Positions 56,319 through 63,951 of a stretch of DNA of 64,000 nt are shown here, one piece after another (the first letter of the stretch is position 1; each line of letters opens with the position of its first letter). The stretch is from Pseudomonas sp. JAI120 (GTDB taxonomy: Bacteria; Pseudomonadota; Gammaproteobacteria; Pseudomonadales; Pseudomonadaceae), in the NCBI RefSeq assembly GCF_014207255.1, contig NZ_JACHCZ010000001.1, forward strand, positions 1 through 64,000, read 5' to 3'. Position numbers and translations under genes: made by a program. The notes beneath the pieces were generated by a model. It did no database searches, was not told the origin of the DNA, and saw only the letters and a list, made by a program, of their open reading frames with translations.

Positions 56319-56951
56319 ATGACTGATAAAATAGCGACGACTATTTATTGCGTCTTGCTGTTTCTTTCCGGAAGTGTCTTTGGTTTCATATTTTCCAAGG
56401 ATGGGCAGATTGGTTTGGTGAGCTTTCTTAGTGCAAGTTCCAGTATTGCCACTGTAGCTACTGCGGTAGTGGCTCTCGTTGCTTTAAATAGCTGGAAGCA
56501 TCAGTTCAAATTGCAGAAGCGCTATGACGCCGTCATGGAGCTAAGGTCCCATGCCTTAAATGCAAGTCCTCCACTTGTTTACTTGAACAGCATGTGTGAG
56601 CATTTTTCTCAGTACCTAAGGTCTCGAGACGATAATGCGTTGGCTGAGCTGTATCCGTATGAAATCCAGCGCGAGTGGTTTGTTAAAATAAATGAGATGA
56701 CCAGGACTTGGAATGTTGTTTCTATCCTGTTGTCAGATTCAGAGCTGTCTATGCTGCCAAGTAATCCAATGTCGCTGGAAAAGATGGTGAGGGATGTTGT
56801 GAATGAGATGATGCAAATGGCGGTTGGGGAAGATAGGAAATCGCTATTATCTGTTCACCAAGCCGGAAGTCAGGGAACGGTTAAGGTTGAGAAAGCTTTT
56901 TCAGATTTCGAACAGCGATGCCGAGACCTTTTAAAACACATCTCCAAGTAG
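56319..56951 (+). CDS. AT-rich phage gene for a two-helix membrane protein
   Basis: The 210-residue protein has two N-terminal helices (about 8-24 and 35-58, ATVATAVVALVALNSW) followed by a soluble alpha-helical domain. It lies on the plus strand amid minus-strand genes and is much richer in A and T than its neighbours, the profile of a moron (independently acquired cargo gene). AGGAAAAATA precedes the ATG. No family recognised. A superinfection-exclusion or defence role is conceivable but unsupported. Confidence 0.65.
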   Translation: MTDKIATTIYCVLLFLSGSVFGFIFSKDGQIGLVSFLSASSSIATVATAVVALVALNSWKHQFKLQKRYDAVMELRSHALNASPPLVYLNSMCEHFSQYLRSRDDNALAELYPYEIQREWFVKINEMTRTWNVVSILLSDSELSMLPSNPMSLEKMVRDVVNEMMQMAVGEDRKSLLSVHQAGSQGTVKVEKAFSDFEQRCRDLLKHISK

Positions 56952-57071
56952 CAAGTGACGGGTTCATTCTTCCTTGCCGCTATAGCGGCTGACTTTGAAG
57001 GGGGAGGGGTTACTGTCAGGTAGCGCTTCGGACGCGCTATGATTCGGTTTTCAACGAAGCGAGGAACACGG

Positions 57072-57296
57072 ATGTCTAGCTCGTCTCAGGCCTTCGGGTT
57101 TATTTTTCTTGCGTGTGGTGCAAGCCTTCTTCATCTATGGCTTATCTGCAGGGTGATGGTTAGCAGCATCGGCGGATTGAAGAGAGCCCTGTTACTGGCG
57201 GTACTTTTACTTGCTCCGATATCTGCTCTTACGGCCGGGCACGGCTGGTACGGAAAGCTCATCTTTCCAGAAGATATTGAGATCAGTTCGGACTAA
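57072..57296 (+). CDS. Small phage membrane protein
   Basis: From the ATG at 57072 (GAGGAAC 6 nt upstream) the 74-residue product has two hydrophobic helices (about 6-30 and 38-56) joined by a short basic loop, and an acidic tail. Plus strand, isolated. No family recognised. Confidence 0.55.
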   Translation: MSSSSQAFGFIFLACGASLLHLWLICRVMVSSIGGLKRALLLAVLLLAPISALTAGHGWYGKLIFPEDIEISSD

Positions 57297-57390
57297 GGGC
57301 TGCACGCGCGCATGCAGATGTTCATTGCGTGGAAGGCGGAAAAATTTAGGCCGGGCGTACCGGTCATGGGGGCGCTCAGTTAGATGCGCT

Positions 57391-57666
57391 TCATGCGACC
57401 TCCTTGTCATGACCAGGGCAGCCGCCGCCTGTGAAATCGAAGCCTTCACACGGCGGCCCGAATGGAAGCACCTCTTTACCCTGGGCCAGCGCTTCGAGCA
57501 GATGTTCCTTAGCCTCGTCGGCGGTGCATTCGCGTCCGTCAACGCAGAACATGCCTTTGAGCTGGCGCTTGCTGAAGTCGCGGATTGCGCCGCGCACGCT
57601 CAGGTGAATGTGAAAGGTACGGCCGTGCGGCCCGAAAGGATCAACCGGTTTGTTTTCTGTAGGCAT
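57391..57666 (-). CDS. Hypothetical phage protein with four cysteines
   Basis: The ATG at 57666 has AAGGA 7 nt upstream. The 91-residue product (TFHIHLSVRGAIRDFSKRQ near the N-terminus) has cysteines in MFCVDGREC, PPCEG and GGCPGH near the C-terminus, which could bind a metal. It lies 44 nt after the cytosine methyltransferase gene on the same strand. No family recognised. Confidence 0.6.
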   Translation of the reverse strand: MPTENKPVDPFGPHGRTFHIHLSVRGAIRDFSKRQLKGMFCVDGRECTADEAKEHLLEALAQGKEVLPFGPPCEGFDFTGGGCPGHDKEVA

Positions 57667-57710
57667 GGTGAGTCCTTGCCGGGCCATGCCCGGGCGGTGG
57701 AGTGGGGGAG

Positions 57711-59768
57711 TTACGCGGCGCGTGCTTGGCGTTGCTCAGTGCGCCACGGGTCGTTGGCGCTTGCCAGGGCAGCCATCGGCGGCGGGCTGACGCTGTTGCC
57801 GCACATGTGCACCTGTTGGGTCTTGGTGAACGGTTTGCCGTCGGCGCCGTGGCTGATCATGTAGTCGGCCGGGAAGCCCTGGGCCTTGTACAGCTCGGCC
57901 GGTTTCAGCATCCGCAGGCAGATGTCAACGATCACGTAGGGCGTGCCCTTGACCATCACGGTGACCATGGCCAGGCGGTCCTTGGTAGTGATTGTGGGGG
58001 CTGGCGCATCGCAAGCGCTGATGTTCTCGGTGCCGTAGTAGCTGATCAGGAACGCCGCGACCCGCAGAGCCCCAGCTTCGTGTTCCGGTGACAGGGTGAG
58101 CGACACCAAAGAACTCTTTCCGCCGCCACCGGCGGTGATGGTAGGCGCCGGCTCTTCCAGGCCCTGGCCAACACTGCCGCCGAATGCCCGCTCCATGAAT
58201 GCGCTGACCAACCCGTGGTGCTGGCCGCCGGCGCTGACGGTGTGCAGCGGGTCGTTAACGTCCCGTGCATCGCAGTTGCCGCGCAGGTGCACCAGGTTCG
58301 CCGCCACCAGCTGCTGCTGGCTACCGGTGTTCGTTACGGTGGTCATCGGGTCCTCGATGCTCTTGGCGGCGGTGGTGTTGAAGCCGCCATTCATCTGGGC
58401 CATGAACACCGTGGAGATGCCCATGGCATGTGCGGCCCCGGCCGGGCGCTGATAGTTGCCGCCGCTGGTGATGGTCGGCAGTGGTTCGTCCAGCGCCTTG
58501 CCCGCATCGTTGAATCGGAACTTCACCAGGTGCGCGGCTGCCAGGGCGTGCTTCACGCCGCCGGCGACCACGGTGCCCAGTGGTTGATCCAGACCTGGCA
58601 CTCGCGGCTCCTGGCCCTGGCGCTCGCCGTACCCCGACTGAATCAGCGTGGGGCTGATCAGCGTCAGCTCACCGCGATTCGCGCAGGTCACCGTCGGCAA
58701 CGGTTTGAGTGGATCGTTGATTCGGTCGCTGCCGTGGTGTGTTGCCGGTGCTATAACTGGGCTGACCACCGAGAACGCGCCGCCCTTAGGATATGAAGTG
58801 ATTGTGCGCAGCGGCTCGTCTGCCGACTGTACTGTTTCCCCTGACCAATTGGCGATCGGCACAATGAATGGTGCCGCGCTGTCGATGACGAACTTCTTCA
58901 TGCCCTTGGCAACGCGACGCAGGGTCGCCTGGGCCAAGTCTTTCTTGCGGCCGAAGATGCTTTTGCCGAGGTCGGTGAAGTCGATGCAATCAGCGGCGGT
59001 CTTCCACTTCTGCTGGCCCCTGACCGGGTTCTTGGCGTGGGTAGGCGCTGGCCACACGATTGGCTGGCCGTCGCACCGGGCGATCATGAACAGTCGCTCC
59101 CGACTGGTTGGTGCGCCGAAATCGCACGCCCGGATCACCTTCCATTCAACGACGTAGCCCATGCCTTCAAGCAGGGCCACGAAGCGGCGCCAGGTCTTGC
59201 CGCGCTGCTTCGGGTCAGGAATCAGGAACTGCTGGCCCACCGGCACAACTTCACCAGGTGCAGCAACGTCGCCGCCGAGTTTCACCACGCGGCCGGTGGC
59301 CCTATCGCGCTTGGCGATCAGTCGGCCCCACTGCAGTATCTGCTTCACGTTCTCCAGGCTGATCACCCGGGGCCGCTTCATGCCTGCCCACTTGAGCCCG
59401 ATCCACGACAGGTTGCGGATCTCGCGCTTGCGCGGTTGGCCGCCGGCGGCCTGGGAGTGGTGCGTGCAGTCCGGCGACATGTGGAACCAGCCCACGGCCT
59501 TGCCGCCGCACTCGGTGTCCGGATCACCCTCGAACACGTCGGTGGTGAAGTGCTGGGCGCCCGGGTGATTCACGGTATGCATGCTGATCGCCTGAGGGCT
59601 GTGGTTCTTCGCCACGTTCACCGCGCGGCCCAGGCCCATTTCCAGGCCGGTACCGGCGCCGCCACCACCGCAGAAGAAGTCGACAACGATCTCATCGTCC
59701 TGAGGGTTGAAGCCGAGTCCGTATTGGGTTTTGAAATCGAAGGGGTGTTTCTTCTGTTGTGCGGACAT
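57711..59768 (-). CDS. Phage DNA cytosine-5 methyltransferase with repeat-built recognition region
   Basis: The 685-residue enzyme has motif I DFFCGGGGAGTG (30-41), motif IV with Cys101 in SPDCTHHS (PDC instead of PCQ), motif VI SLENV (137-141), motif VIII-like TSRERLFMIA (221-230) and motif X HMCGNSVSPP (654-663). The region between motifs VIII and X is about 420 residues, far longer than in Dcm, and holds eight degenerate copies of a [DNE]xPxxT[IV][TS]xGG motif at about 317, 351, 394, 427, 472, 505, 538 and 587. The enzyme probably protects phage DNA from host restriction; specificity is unknown. No partner nuclease is adjacent. Confidence 0.88.
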   Translation of the reverse strand: MSAQQKKHPFDFKTQYGLGFNPQDDEIVVDFFCGGGGAGTGLEMGLGRAVNVAKNHSPQAISMHTVNHPGAQHFTTDVFEGDPDTECGGKAVGWFHMSPDCTHHSQAAGGQPRKREIRNLSWIGLKWAGMKRPRVISLENVKQILQWGRLIAKRDRATGRVVKLGGDVAAPGEVVPVGQQFLIPDPKQRGKTWRRFVALLEGMGYVVEWKVIRACDFGAPTSRERLFMIARCDGQPIVWPAPTHAKNPVRGQQKWKTAADCIDFTDLGKSIFGRKKDLAQATLRRVAKGMKKFVIDSAAPFIVPIANWSGETVQSADEPLRTITSYPKGGAFSVVSPVIAPATHHGSDRINDPLKPLPTVTCANRGELTLISPTLIQSGYGERQGQEPRVPGLDQPLGTVVAGGVKHALAAAHLVKFRFNDAGKALDEPLPTITSGGNYQRPAGAAHAMGISTVFMAQMNGGFNTTAAKSIEDPMTTVTNTGSQQQLVAANLVHLRGNCDARDVNDPLHTVSAGGQHHGLVSAFMERAFGGSVGQGLEEPAPTITAGGGGKSSLVSLTLSPEHEAGALRVAAFLISYYGTENISACDAPAPTITTKDRLAMVTVMVKGTPYVIVDICLRMLKPAELYKAQGFPADYMISHGADGKPFTKTQQVHMCGNSVSPPPMAALASANDPWRTEQRQARAA

Positions 59769-59781
59769 AGGGGATCCTCGC
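59764..59781. repeat. 18-bp repeated translation leader, copy 1
   Basis: GACATAGGGGATCCTCGC spans the start codon and ribosome-binding region of the cytosine methyltransferase gene and is identical to 60927-60944. Confidence 0.7.
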
Positions 59782-59969
59782 AAGCTGGCGAAAGTAAAAA
59801 AAGAAAGGGTTTCCGAAGTGCTACGTTCTCTTGGCGACGCAATCGTTTCAAATGGCGGCTTTATAGCGACCTAATCAAAGCAATGTTTTGAATCGGAAAG
59901 TTCTGGAATTTGCCTGGGAATACCTTATTCACAATTTCGCTCATACCCATTGAGTGAAAGAGGTTGTAA

Positions 59970-60053
59970 ATGAAGTTCATCGAGCAATTGCTGGTTACCA
60001 TCGTTGGGGCACTGGTTGTTGAGGCCTTAAAGCGTTGGGCAGGCTGGCCATAA
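59970..60053 (+). CDS. 27-residue hydrophobic micro-ORF
   Basis: The ATG at 59970 is preceded by AGAGG at 7 nt. The peptide has a single hydrophobic helix (EQLLVTIVGALVVEALKRW) followed by GWP and a TAA. The length, single helix and basic-aromatic tail are like membrane-acting type I toxins and other bacterial micro-proteins. It stands alone on the plus strand, converging on the PP-loop gene 8 nt away. Whether it is translated is not known. Confidence 0.45.
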   Translation: MKFIEQLLVTIVGALVVEALKRWAGWP

Positions 60054-60061
60054 ACCAGCAT

Positions 60062-60931
60062 TCAGTCTCCGCAGAAGCAGGCAATAGACTCGTCGTGGTC
60101 GGCGAACATATCGAATTGGGTGTCGGAGTAATCGAGCATCTGTTGATAGCTGGGACGGTCGCTGCGGAAGCGGGCGCCGTCGCCGGTGAACTTTCCGCCG
60201 GAGACAACTGAACTCTCCATGCGTGCCCACCAATCTCCCTTGCGGATCAGTTCGTCGCGGTCGCTGGCGATGATTGAATAGACCTGCTTGGCGCCCTTTA
60301 GAAAGCACAAGTCACAGTTGCCCTCCAGCGTTCTGCCATTGATCGTCGGTAGCGTCAGGTCGAACGGCTGGGCGGCCCAGAAGTCGGTAACGTCCTGAAT
60401 CCCGACACCGGCATCGGCCAGCGGCATCACCATGGTTGCCCACTTGCTTTCGCTGGTACTTTTTCGGTGCCGGATCTTCACGACACGCCGCGGTTCATCC
60501 GCACGGATGCCTGTCATCATGTCCACTGGCGTTTCCTCGGTCGAAAGACCCAAGCTGCGGAGGTACTTGTGGATGACGCGGATCTTCAGGTCGATGGTGC
60601 AGAACCTAGTCACAGGGTTGGGCAGGTACTTCCGTTTTCTAATCAAGGCTTCGAACGGCTCACCCTGGCGGCTGGTGGTGGCGTAATCCACTACCGAAAA
60701 ACCCGCGTCATCGTCGCGAAACTCCAGCCAGACTATCGGCACTGCCCAGCGCTCGGCGCATTCCTGGACGAACTCCAGGGTCGCCGGGTGTTCCTTCCCG
60801 GTATTGGCGAAGGTGACGACCAGATCGCTCAAATCATCGTTGTTGTCCAGCACCTGGCGCAGCATGTAGGCGCTGGTGCGGCCGCCGGAAAAGCTGACGA
60901 CCGTCGTCCCGGACAATTTGTAGGGAGACAT
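60062..60931 (-). CDS. Phage PAPS-reductase/DndC-like PP-loop protein
   Basis: The 289-residue protein opens with a PP-loop (VVSFSGGRTSAYML, about residues 11-24) of the adenine-nucleotide alpha-hydrolase superfamily, followed by NTGKEHPATLEFVQE. Cysteines in TRFCTIDLK, NCDLCFLKGA and a terminal ACFCGD could hold an Fe-S cluster, as in DndC. Phage members are usually labelled phosphoadenosine phosphosulfate reductase, but a role in nucleic-acid thiolation or other modification is equally possible. It shares its 18-bp leader with the cytosine methyltransferase. Confidence 0.78.
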   Translation of the reverse strand: MSPYKLSGTTVVSFSGGRTSAYMLRQVLDNNDDLSDLVVTFANTGKEHPATLEFVQECAERWAVPIVWLEFRDDDAGFSVVDYATTSRQGEPFEALIRKRKYLPNPVTRFCTIDLKIRVIHKYLRSLGLSTEETPVDMMTGIRADEPRRVVKIRHRKSTSESKWATMVMPLADAGVGIQDVTDFWAAQPFDLTLPTINGRTLEGNCDLCFLKGAKQVYSIIASDRDELIRKGDWWARMESSVVSGGKFTGDGARFRSDRPSYQQMLDYSDTQFDMFADHDESIACFCGD

Positions 60932-60944
60932 AGGGGATCCTCGC
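60927..60944. repeat. 18-bp repeated translation leader, copy 2
   Basis: Identical to 59764-59781 and likewise spans a minus-strand start codon and its GCGAGGATC ribosome-binding region. A GGCTGGCGTGAT linker follows at 60946-60957. Confidence 0.7.
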
Positions 60945-61010
60945 CGGCTGGCGTGATGTTGATTTTAGGAGTATTGGTATTTGAGTAACTCATCCAGGCA
61001 GGAGGCCTAT

Positions 61011-61196
61011 ATGAGACTGCAAAGCGATATCGATGCACTCGCAGCAATCGAGGAAGACGCTCTAACGATGCTCAAGTGGATTGGTCTTCCAGACGACAGG
61101 CAGAAACTGGAGATCGTCATTTGCTTGCGGCAGATAATTGATCTGGCGACTTATCGAAAGGATATCCGCGAGTATTCGGAGCCACTGGCGCTATAG
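61011..61196 (+). CDS. Small hypothetical phage protein
   Basis: GGAGG lies 6 nt before the ATG. The 61-residue product (MRLQSDIDALAAIEEDALTM ...) is a probable all-helical acidic protein with no membrane segment. It is on the plus strand, divergent from the PP-loop gene, and followed by the GGCTGGCGTGATTCGTT linker. No family recognised. Confidence 0.6.
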   Translation: MRLQSDIDALAAIEEDALTMLKWIGLPDDRQKLEIVICLRQIIDLATYRKDIREYSEPLAL

Positions 61197-61201
61197 TCGC
61201 T

Positions 61202-61218
61202 GGCTGGCGTGATTCGTT
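61202..61218. repeat. 17-bp linker direct repeat, copy 1
   Basis: GGCTGGCGTGATTCGTT lies just after a small gene's stop and is repeated exactly at 61468-61484; a partial copy is at 60946-60957. Confidence 0.7.
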
Positions 61219-61263
61219 TAAGTGGGTGATATGCTTTGCTGCTTATCAAACAAGGAGGTGGTA

Positions 61264-61458
61264 ATGGCCGGTAAAAAGCTTAAAGCGTTCCGCGATTGGC
61301 TCACGCCGCGTAAGCGGCTATGGGCAGGGATAGGCCTGTTTGCAACTGCTATCGCTGTACCTATTGTCAGTCCGGGAACGACCGCCGCTTGGCTCATAGG
61401 GCCTGCGGCTGTCTTTTTCTTGGGTAGCTTTATTCCCAATACGAACGGAAGGCGATAG
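61264..61458 (+). CDS. Small phage membrane protein
   Basis: AAGGAGGTG precedes the ATG. The 64-residue product has a basic N-terminus (MAGKKLKAFRDWLTPRKRLW), two hydrophobic helices (about 21-35 and 40-54) and a basic tail. It is flanked by the two exact copies of the 17-bp linker (61202-61218, 61468-61484), so gene plus linker looks like one cassette. No family recognised. Confidence 0.6.
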   Translation: MAGKKLKAFRDWLTPRKRLWAGIGLFATAIAVPIVSPGTTAAWLIGPAAVFFLGSFIPNTNGRR

Positions 61459-61467
61459 GGCGCTGGC

Positions 61468-61484
61468 GGCTGGCGTGATTCGTT
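61468..61484. repeat. 17-bp linker direct repeat, copy 2
   Basis: Exact copy of 61202-61218, 266 bp apart, bracketing the small membrane-protein gene. Confidence 0.7.
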
Positions 61485-61489
61485 GATAT

Positions 61490-61503
61490 GGGGTATTACG
61501 GGT
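61490..61503. repeat. 14-bp direct repeat flanking yejK, copy 1
   Basis: GGGGTATTACGGGT followed by NNCCGG; the same sequence is at 62591-62604 on the other side of the yejK-like gene. Confidence 0.7.
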
Positions 61504-61521
61504 TCCCGGTAGGGCGATGGG

Positions 61522-62529
61522 TCAGGTAGCGGCGCGCTTGAGCTGATCGGTGAGCTGGGTCGGCAGTTTTCGCAGCGTCAGCGTGCCGCCCGCTTCGTCG
61601 AACTCAATCTTGTCGCCCAGAAGGTGCGCTTCGAAGCTGATCGACATACCCTCAGCCCGGCCAGTGAACCGGCGGAATTTGTTGATGGTCTTCTTGTCCG
61701 GCGGCAGGGTCTCGGAAATCCCGTAGTCCTTCGCCTTGATGAAGTCGTAGAAGTTCTTCGGTTGGTCTTCATCGATCAGGCCTGACAACTCGTCGAGGGT
61801 GATCGGCTCGCCCAATTTGGCCTGGCCCATTGAGTAGCTGACCAGGGTGTGGGTCTTCTCGCGAGCCGCCTCTTCTGGTAGATCCTCACTTTCGACAAAG
61901 TCGCTGAACGCCTTCAGCAGCGTGCGGGTTTCGCCCGGTGCGTCGATCCCTTCCTGGCAGCCGATGAAGTCGCGGAAATAGTCGTTGAGCTTCCGGCCCT
62001 GCTTGCCCTTCAGGTACGAGATGTACTGTTTCGACTGGCGGTTGGTCTGCCATTCGCTGATGTTGATGCGAGCGGCCAGGCGGATGTGATCCAGGTCCAG
62101 GCGCTTAACTGTCATCAGGGCCAGTTCTTCGGTCATGGTCACCGCTTCGGTTTCCTGCACCAGGGCGATGACCAGGTAATCGGTCATGCCTTGCTGATAG
62201 TGGCAGAAGAGGGCGTGCCCACCCGTGGTGAGGTTCGACTCTTCCATGAGCCTGGTCAGGTGCTCGACGGCTGTGGTGCTGAACGCCATGAAGTCAGTGA
62301 CACCGGCGAGATACTTGCCCAGCCAACCGCTGAATGGGAATGCACCTGACTCTTGATGGAAGAAACCCCAGCCCTTGCCTGCGGTGGCGTTGTAGCTTTC
62401 GTTGAGCTGGCTCATCAGGTCGTCGCGGGCCTGGCTTTCGACCTGCTCCGATGCGCCCAGGAACAGAACGGCAGCGCTACCGTCAGGCTTCTTGTCGATC
62501 TTGTGGATGACGCTATGGCGTACAGGCAT
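61522..62529 (-). CDS. YejK/NdpA-type nucleoid-associated protein
   Basis: The ATG at 62529 (GAGGT 8 nt upstream) gives 335 residues, the length of E. coli YejK. It has the family start [72 protein letters not shown] and a C-terminal [18 protein letters not shown]. YejK binds the nucleoid; a phage copy may coat or organise phage or host DNA. It is bracketed by 14-bp direct repeats, suggesting it entered as a cassette. Confidence 0.85.
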   Translation of the reverse strand: MPVRHSVIHKIDKKPDGSAAVLFLGASEQVESQARDDLMSQLNESYNATAGKGWGFFHQESGAFPFSGWLGKYLAGVTDFMAFSTTAVEHLTRLMEESNLTTGGHALFCHYQQGMTDYLVIALVQETEAVTMTEELALMTVKRLDLDHIRLAARINISEWQTNRQSKQYISYLKGKQGRKLNDYFRDFIGCQEGIDAPGETRTLLKAFSDFVESEDLPEEAAREKTHTLVSYSMGQAKLGEPITLDELSGLIDEDQPKNFYDFIKAKDYGISETLPPDKKTINKFRRFTGRAEGMSISFEAHLLGDKIEFDEAGGTLTLRKLPTQLTDQLKRAAT

Positions 62530-62590
62530 TTCGTTTACCTCGGGTAAGCGCCGCCCTCCGGTGGCCGGTGGTGGCAATTTGGTTTGGGTT

Positions 62591-62604
62591 GGGGTATTAC
62601 GGGT
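62591..62604. repeat. 14-bp direct repeat flanking yejK, copy 2
   Basis: GGGGTATTACGGGT, identical to 61490-61503, again followed after 2 nt by CCGG. Confidence 0.7.
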
Positions 62605-62635
62605 GACCGGCATGGAGCCGGATCAAGGAGACTTT

Positions 62636-63340
62636 ATGATTAAGAAATTGTGGGTTTGGGGGTTGGCGGCCACAGTAGTTTATACTTTGATCTTTAGTAT
62701 ATTTGTTGCTCAGGACTTTGTCGTTTGGAAAGTAATGAAGCTTAATGAATTGGGAGACTTCCTCGCTGGAGTTTTTGGTCCGCTTGCATTTCTATGGTTA
62801 GTTCTTGGTTTCGTTCAACAAGGCACTGAACTAAAAATTAGCTCGGATGCGCTACGACTGCAAGCTGAAGAGCTTAAAAACTCTGTTGAACAGCAAAAAT
62901 CCTTAGTGAAACTATCTACAGAGCAGCTGTTGATGTCCAAAAAGAATACAGAGCTTGAGCATGAACGATTACTGGCTTCTCTTGAGCCAAAATTTGCTAT
63001 TCAATATCTAGATTGCTCAGATTCAGGAACAGACGTGGTTTTTCAATTCGATTTGGCTAATGGTGGTCATCTTGTCACCTGCCTTGATGTTGCTAGGGAT
63101 GGTGAAGTCTTTGCTCATTTTCCGATTTTTGATCACGGGACTACGAATAAGATTCGATTGAAAATAAACAAGCCACAAAGAAAATTTTGTGTCGAGTTGG
63201 TAGTGACATATCTAAATGGTTTAGAAGTTTCCAGTTCTAAAAAGTTTGATGTTGGTTTTTATAGAGGGCTAGATGAGAATGCAAGGTGGGTGGCGAATAT
63301 TTCTCAGCGGCAAGGGGTTAAGTTTGATGCTGGTGTATGA
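62636..63340 (+). CDS. AT-rich phage gene: two-helix membrane protein with coiled coil
   Basis: AAGGAG lies 6 nt before the ATG at 62636. The 234-residue product has two helices (about 5-24 and 39-60, GDFLAGVFGPLAFLWLVLGF), a coiled coil (about 64-112, heptads such as LRLQAEELKNSVEQQKSL) and a beta-rich C-terminal domain. The strong AT bias contrasts with the yejK gene next to it and marks it as acquired cargo. Its two-helix-plus-soluble-domain plan parallels the 56319 gene without obvious sequence similarity. Function unknown. Confidence 0.65.
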   Translation: MIKKLWVWGLAATVVYTLIFSIFVAQDFVVWKVMKLNELGDFLAGVFGPLAFLWLVLGFVQQGTELKISSDALRLQAEELKNSVEQQKSLVKLSTEQLLMSKKNTELEHERLLASLEPKFAIQYLDCSDSGTDVVFQFDLANGGHLVTCLDVARDGEVFAHFPIFDHGTTNKIRLKINKPQRKFCVELVVTYLNGLEVSSSKKFDVGFYRGLDENARWVANISQRQGVKFDAGV

Positions 63341-63452
63341 AAATAAGCTTTCCTGTTGGTGTAACTTGTATTGAGTTTGGCGTTATATTATTTTTTTGCG
63401 TAGTTAAATATGTTTCGCCACGCGAGGTCAGTACCCTTAGGGGGAATTGCTC
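63341..63452. other. AT-rich non-coding gap
   Basis: About 110 bases between the AT-rich gene's stop and the frameshifted remainder at 63453. No ORF, hairpin or promoter stood out. Confidence 0.5.
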
Positions 63453-63939
63453 TTAACTGATATTTTCGTCTTGGGTATCCATCTGTAGAGATTCGGCGAA
63501 ACCTGCTTGCCGTAATTTGCGCGCCACGGTTTCTGATATCTCGAATCCGTGGCGCTTAATTTCGAAGTAAGTGGCGGACTTCTCGGCGTCCTATCGAGTG
63601 TGCATGTGCGATCAGCCGCCAGATAGTAGATCGGTCCTTCGTTTCGCCAAGTTCGGTGGTGAGCGCTGCCAGCCGGTCGCGCATTCCCTGCCGGAAGTAG
63701 TGGCGGATGCTGTCGGACGGTCCCTTGATCTTCGGCGGCGCCGGTGGCAGATCCTCAACCCGCGCATTCAGTACCAGCAGCTGCACCGCCTCGCTCACTT
63801 CCTCGATCTCATTCCAGAGCATCAGCTCGTCGAGCATCTGCCGGGTGCCGTACGGGACCGTGTGCCGCAGTTCCTGCTCGCCCAGCTCCTGCCGCTTCTC
63901 GGCAAGCTTGGCTGTGCGCTCCTTCTGTTCGGCAGCCAT
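63453..63939 (-). CDS. Hypothetical phage protein, apparently frameshifted near its end
   Basis: From the ATG at 63939 (AGAGGT upstream) a 127-residue frame runs to a stop at 63556: charged and helical, with GTRQMLDELMLWNEIEEVSEAVQLLV and RLAALTTELGETKDRSTIWRLIAHAHS. From 63590 to 63453 the next frame is open for 45 codons and reads like protein (DAEKSATYFEIKRHGFEISE, then TVARKLRQAGF) but has no start codon. A one-base shift near 63590 would give a single product of about 160 residues. A recent mutation, a sequencing error or programmed frameshifting could explain this. Confidence 0.6.
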
Positions 63940-63951
63940 GGCCTACCTCTT

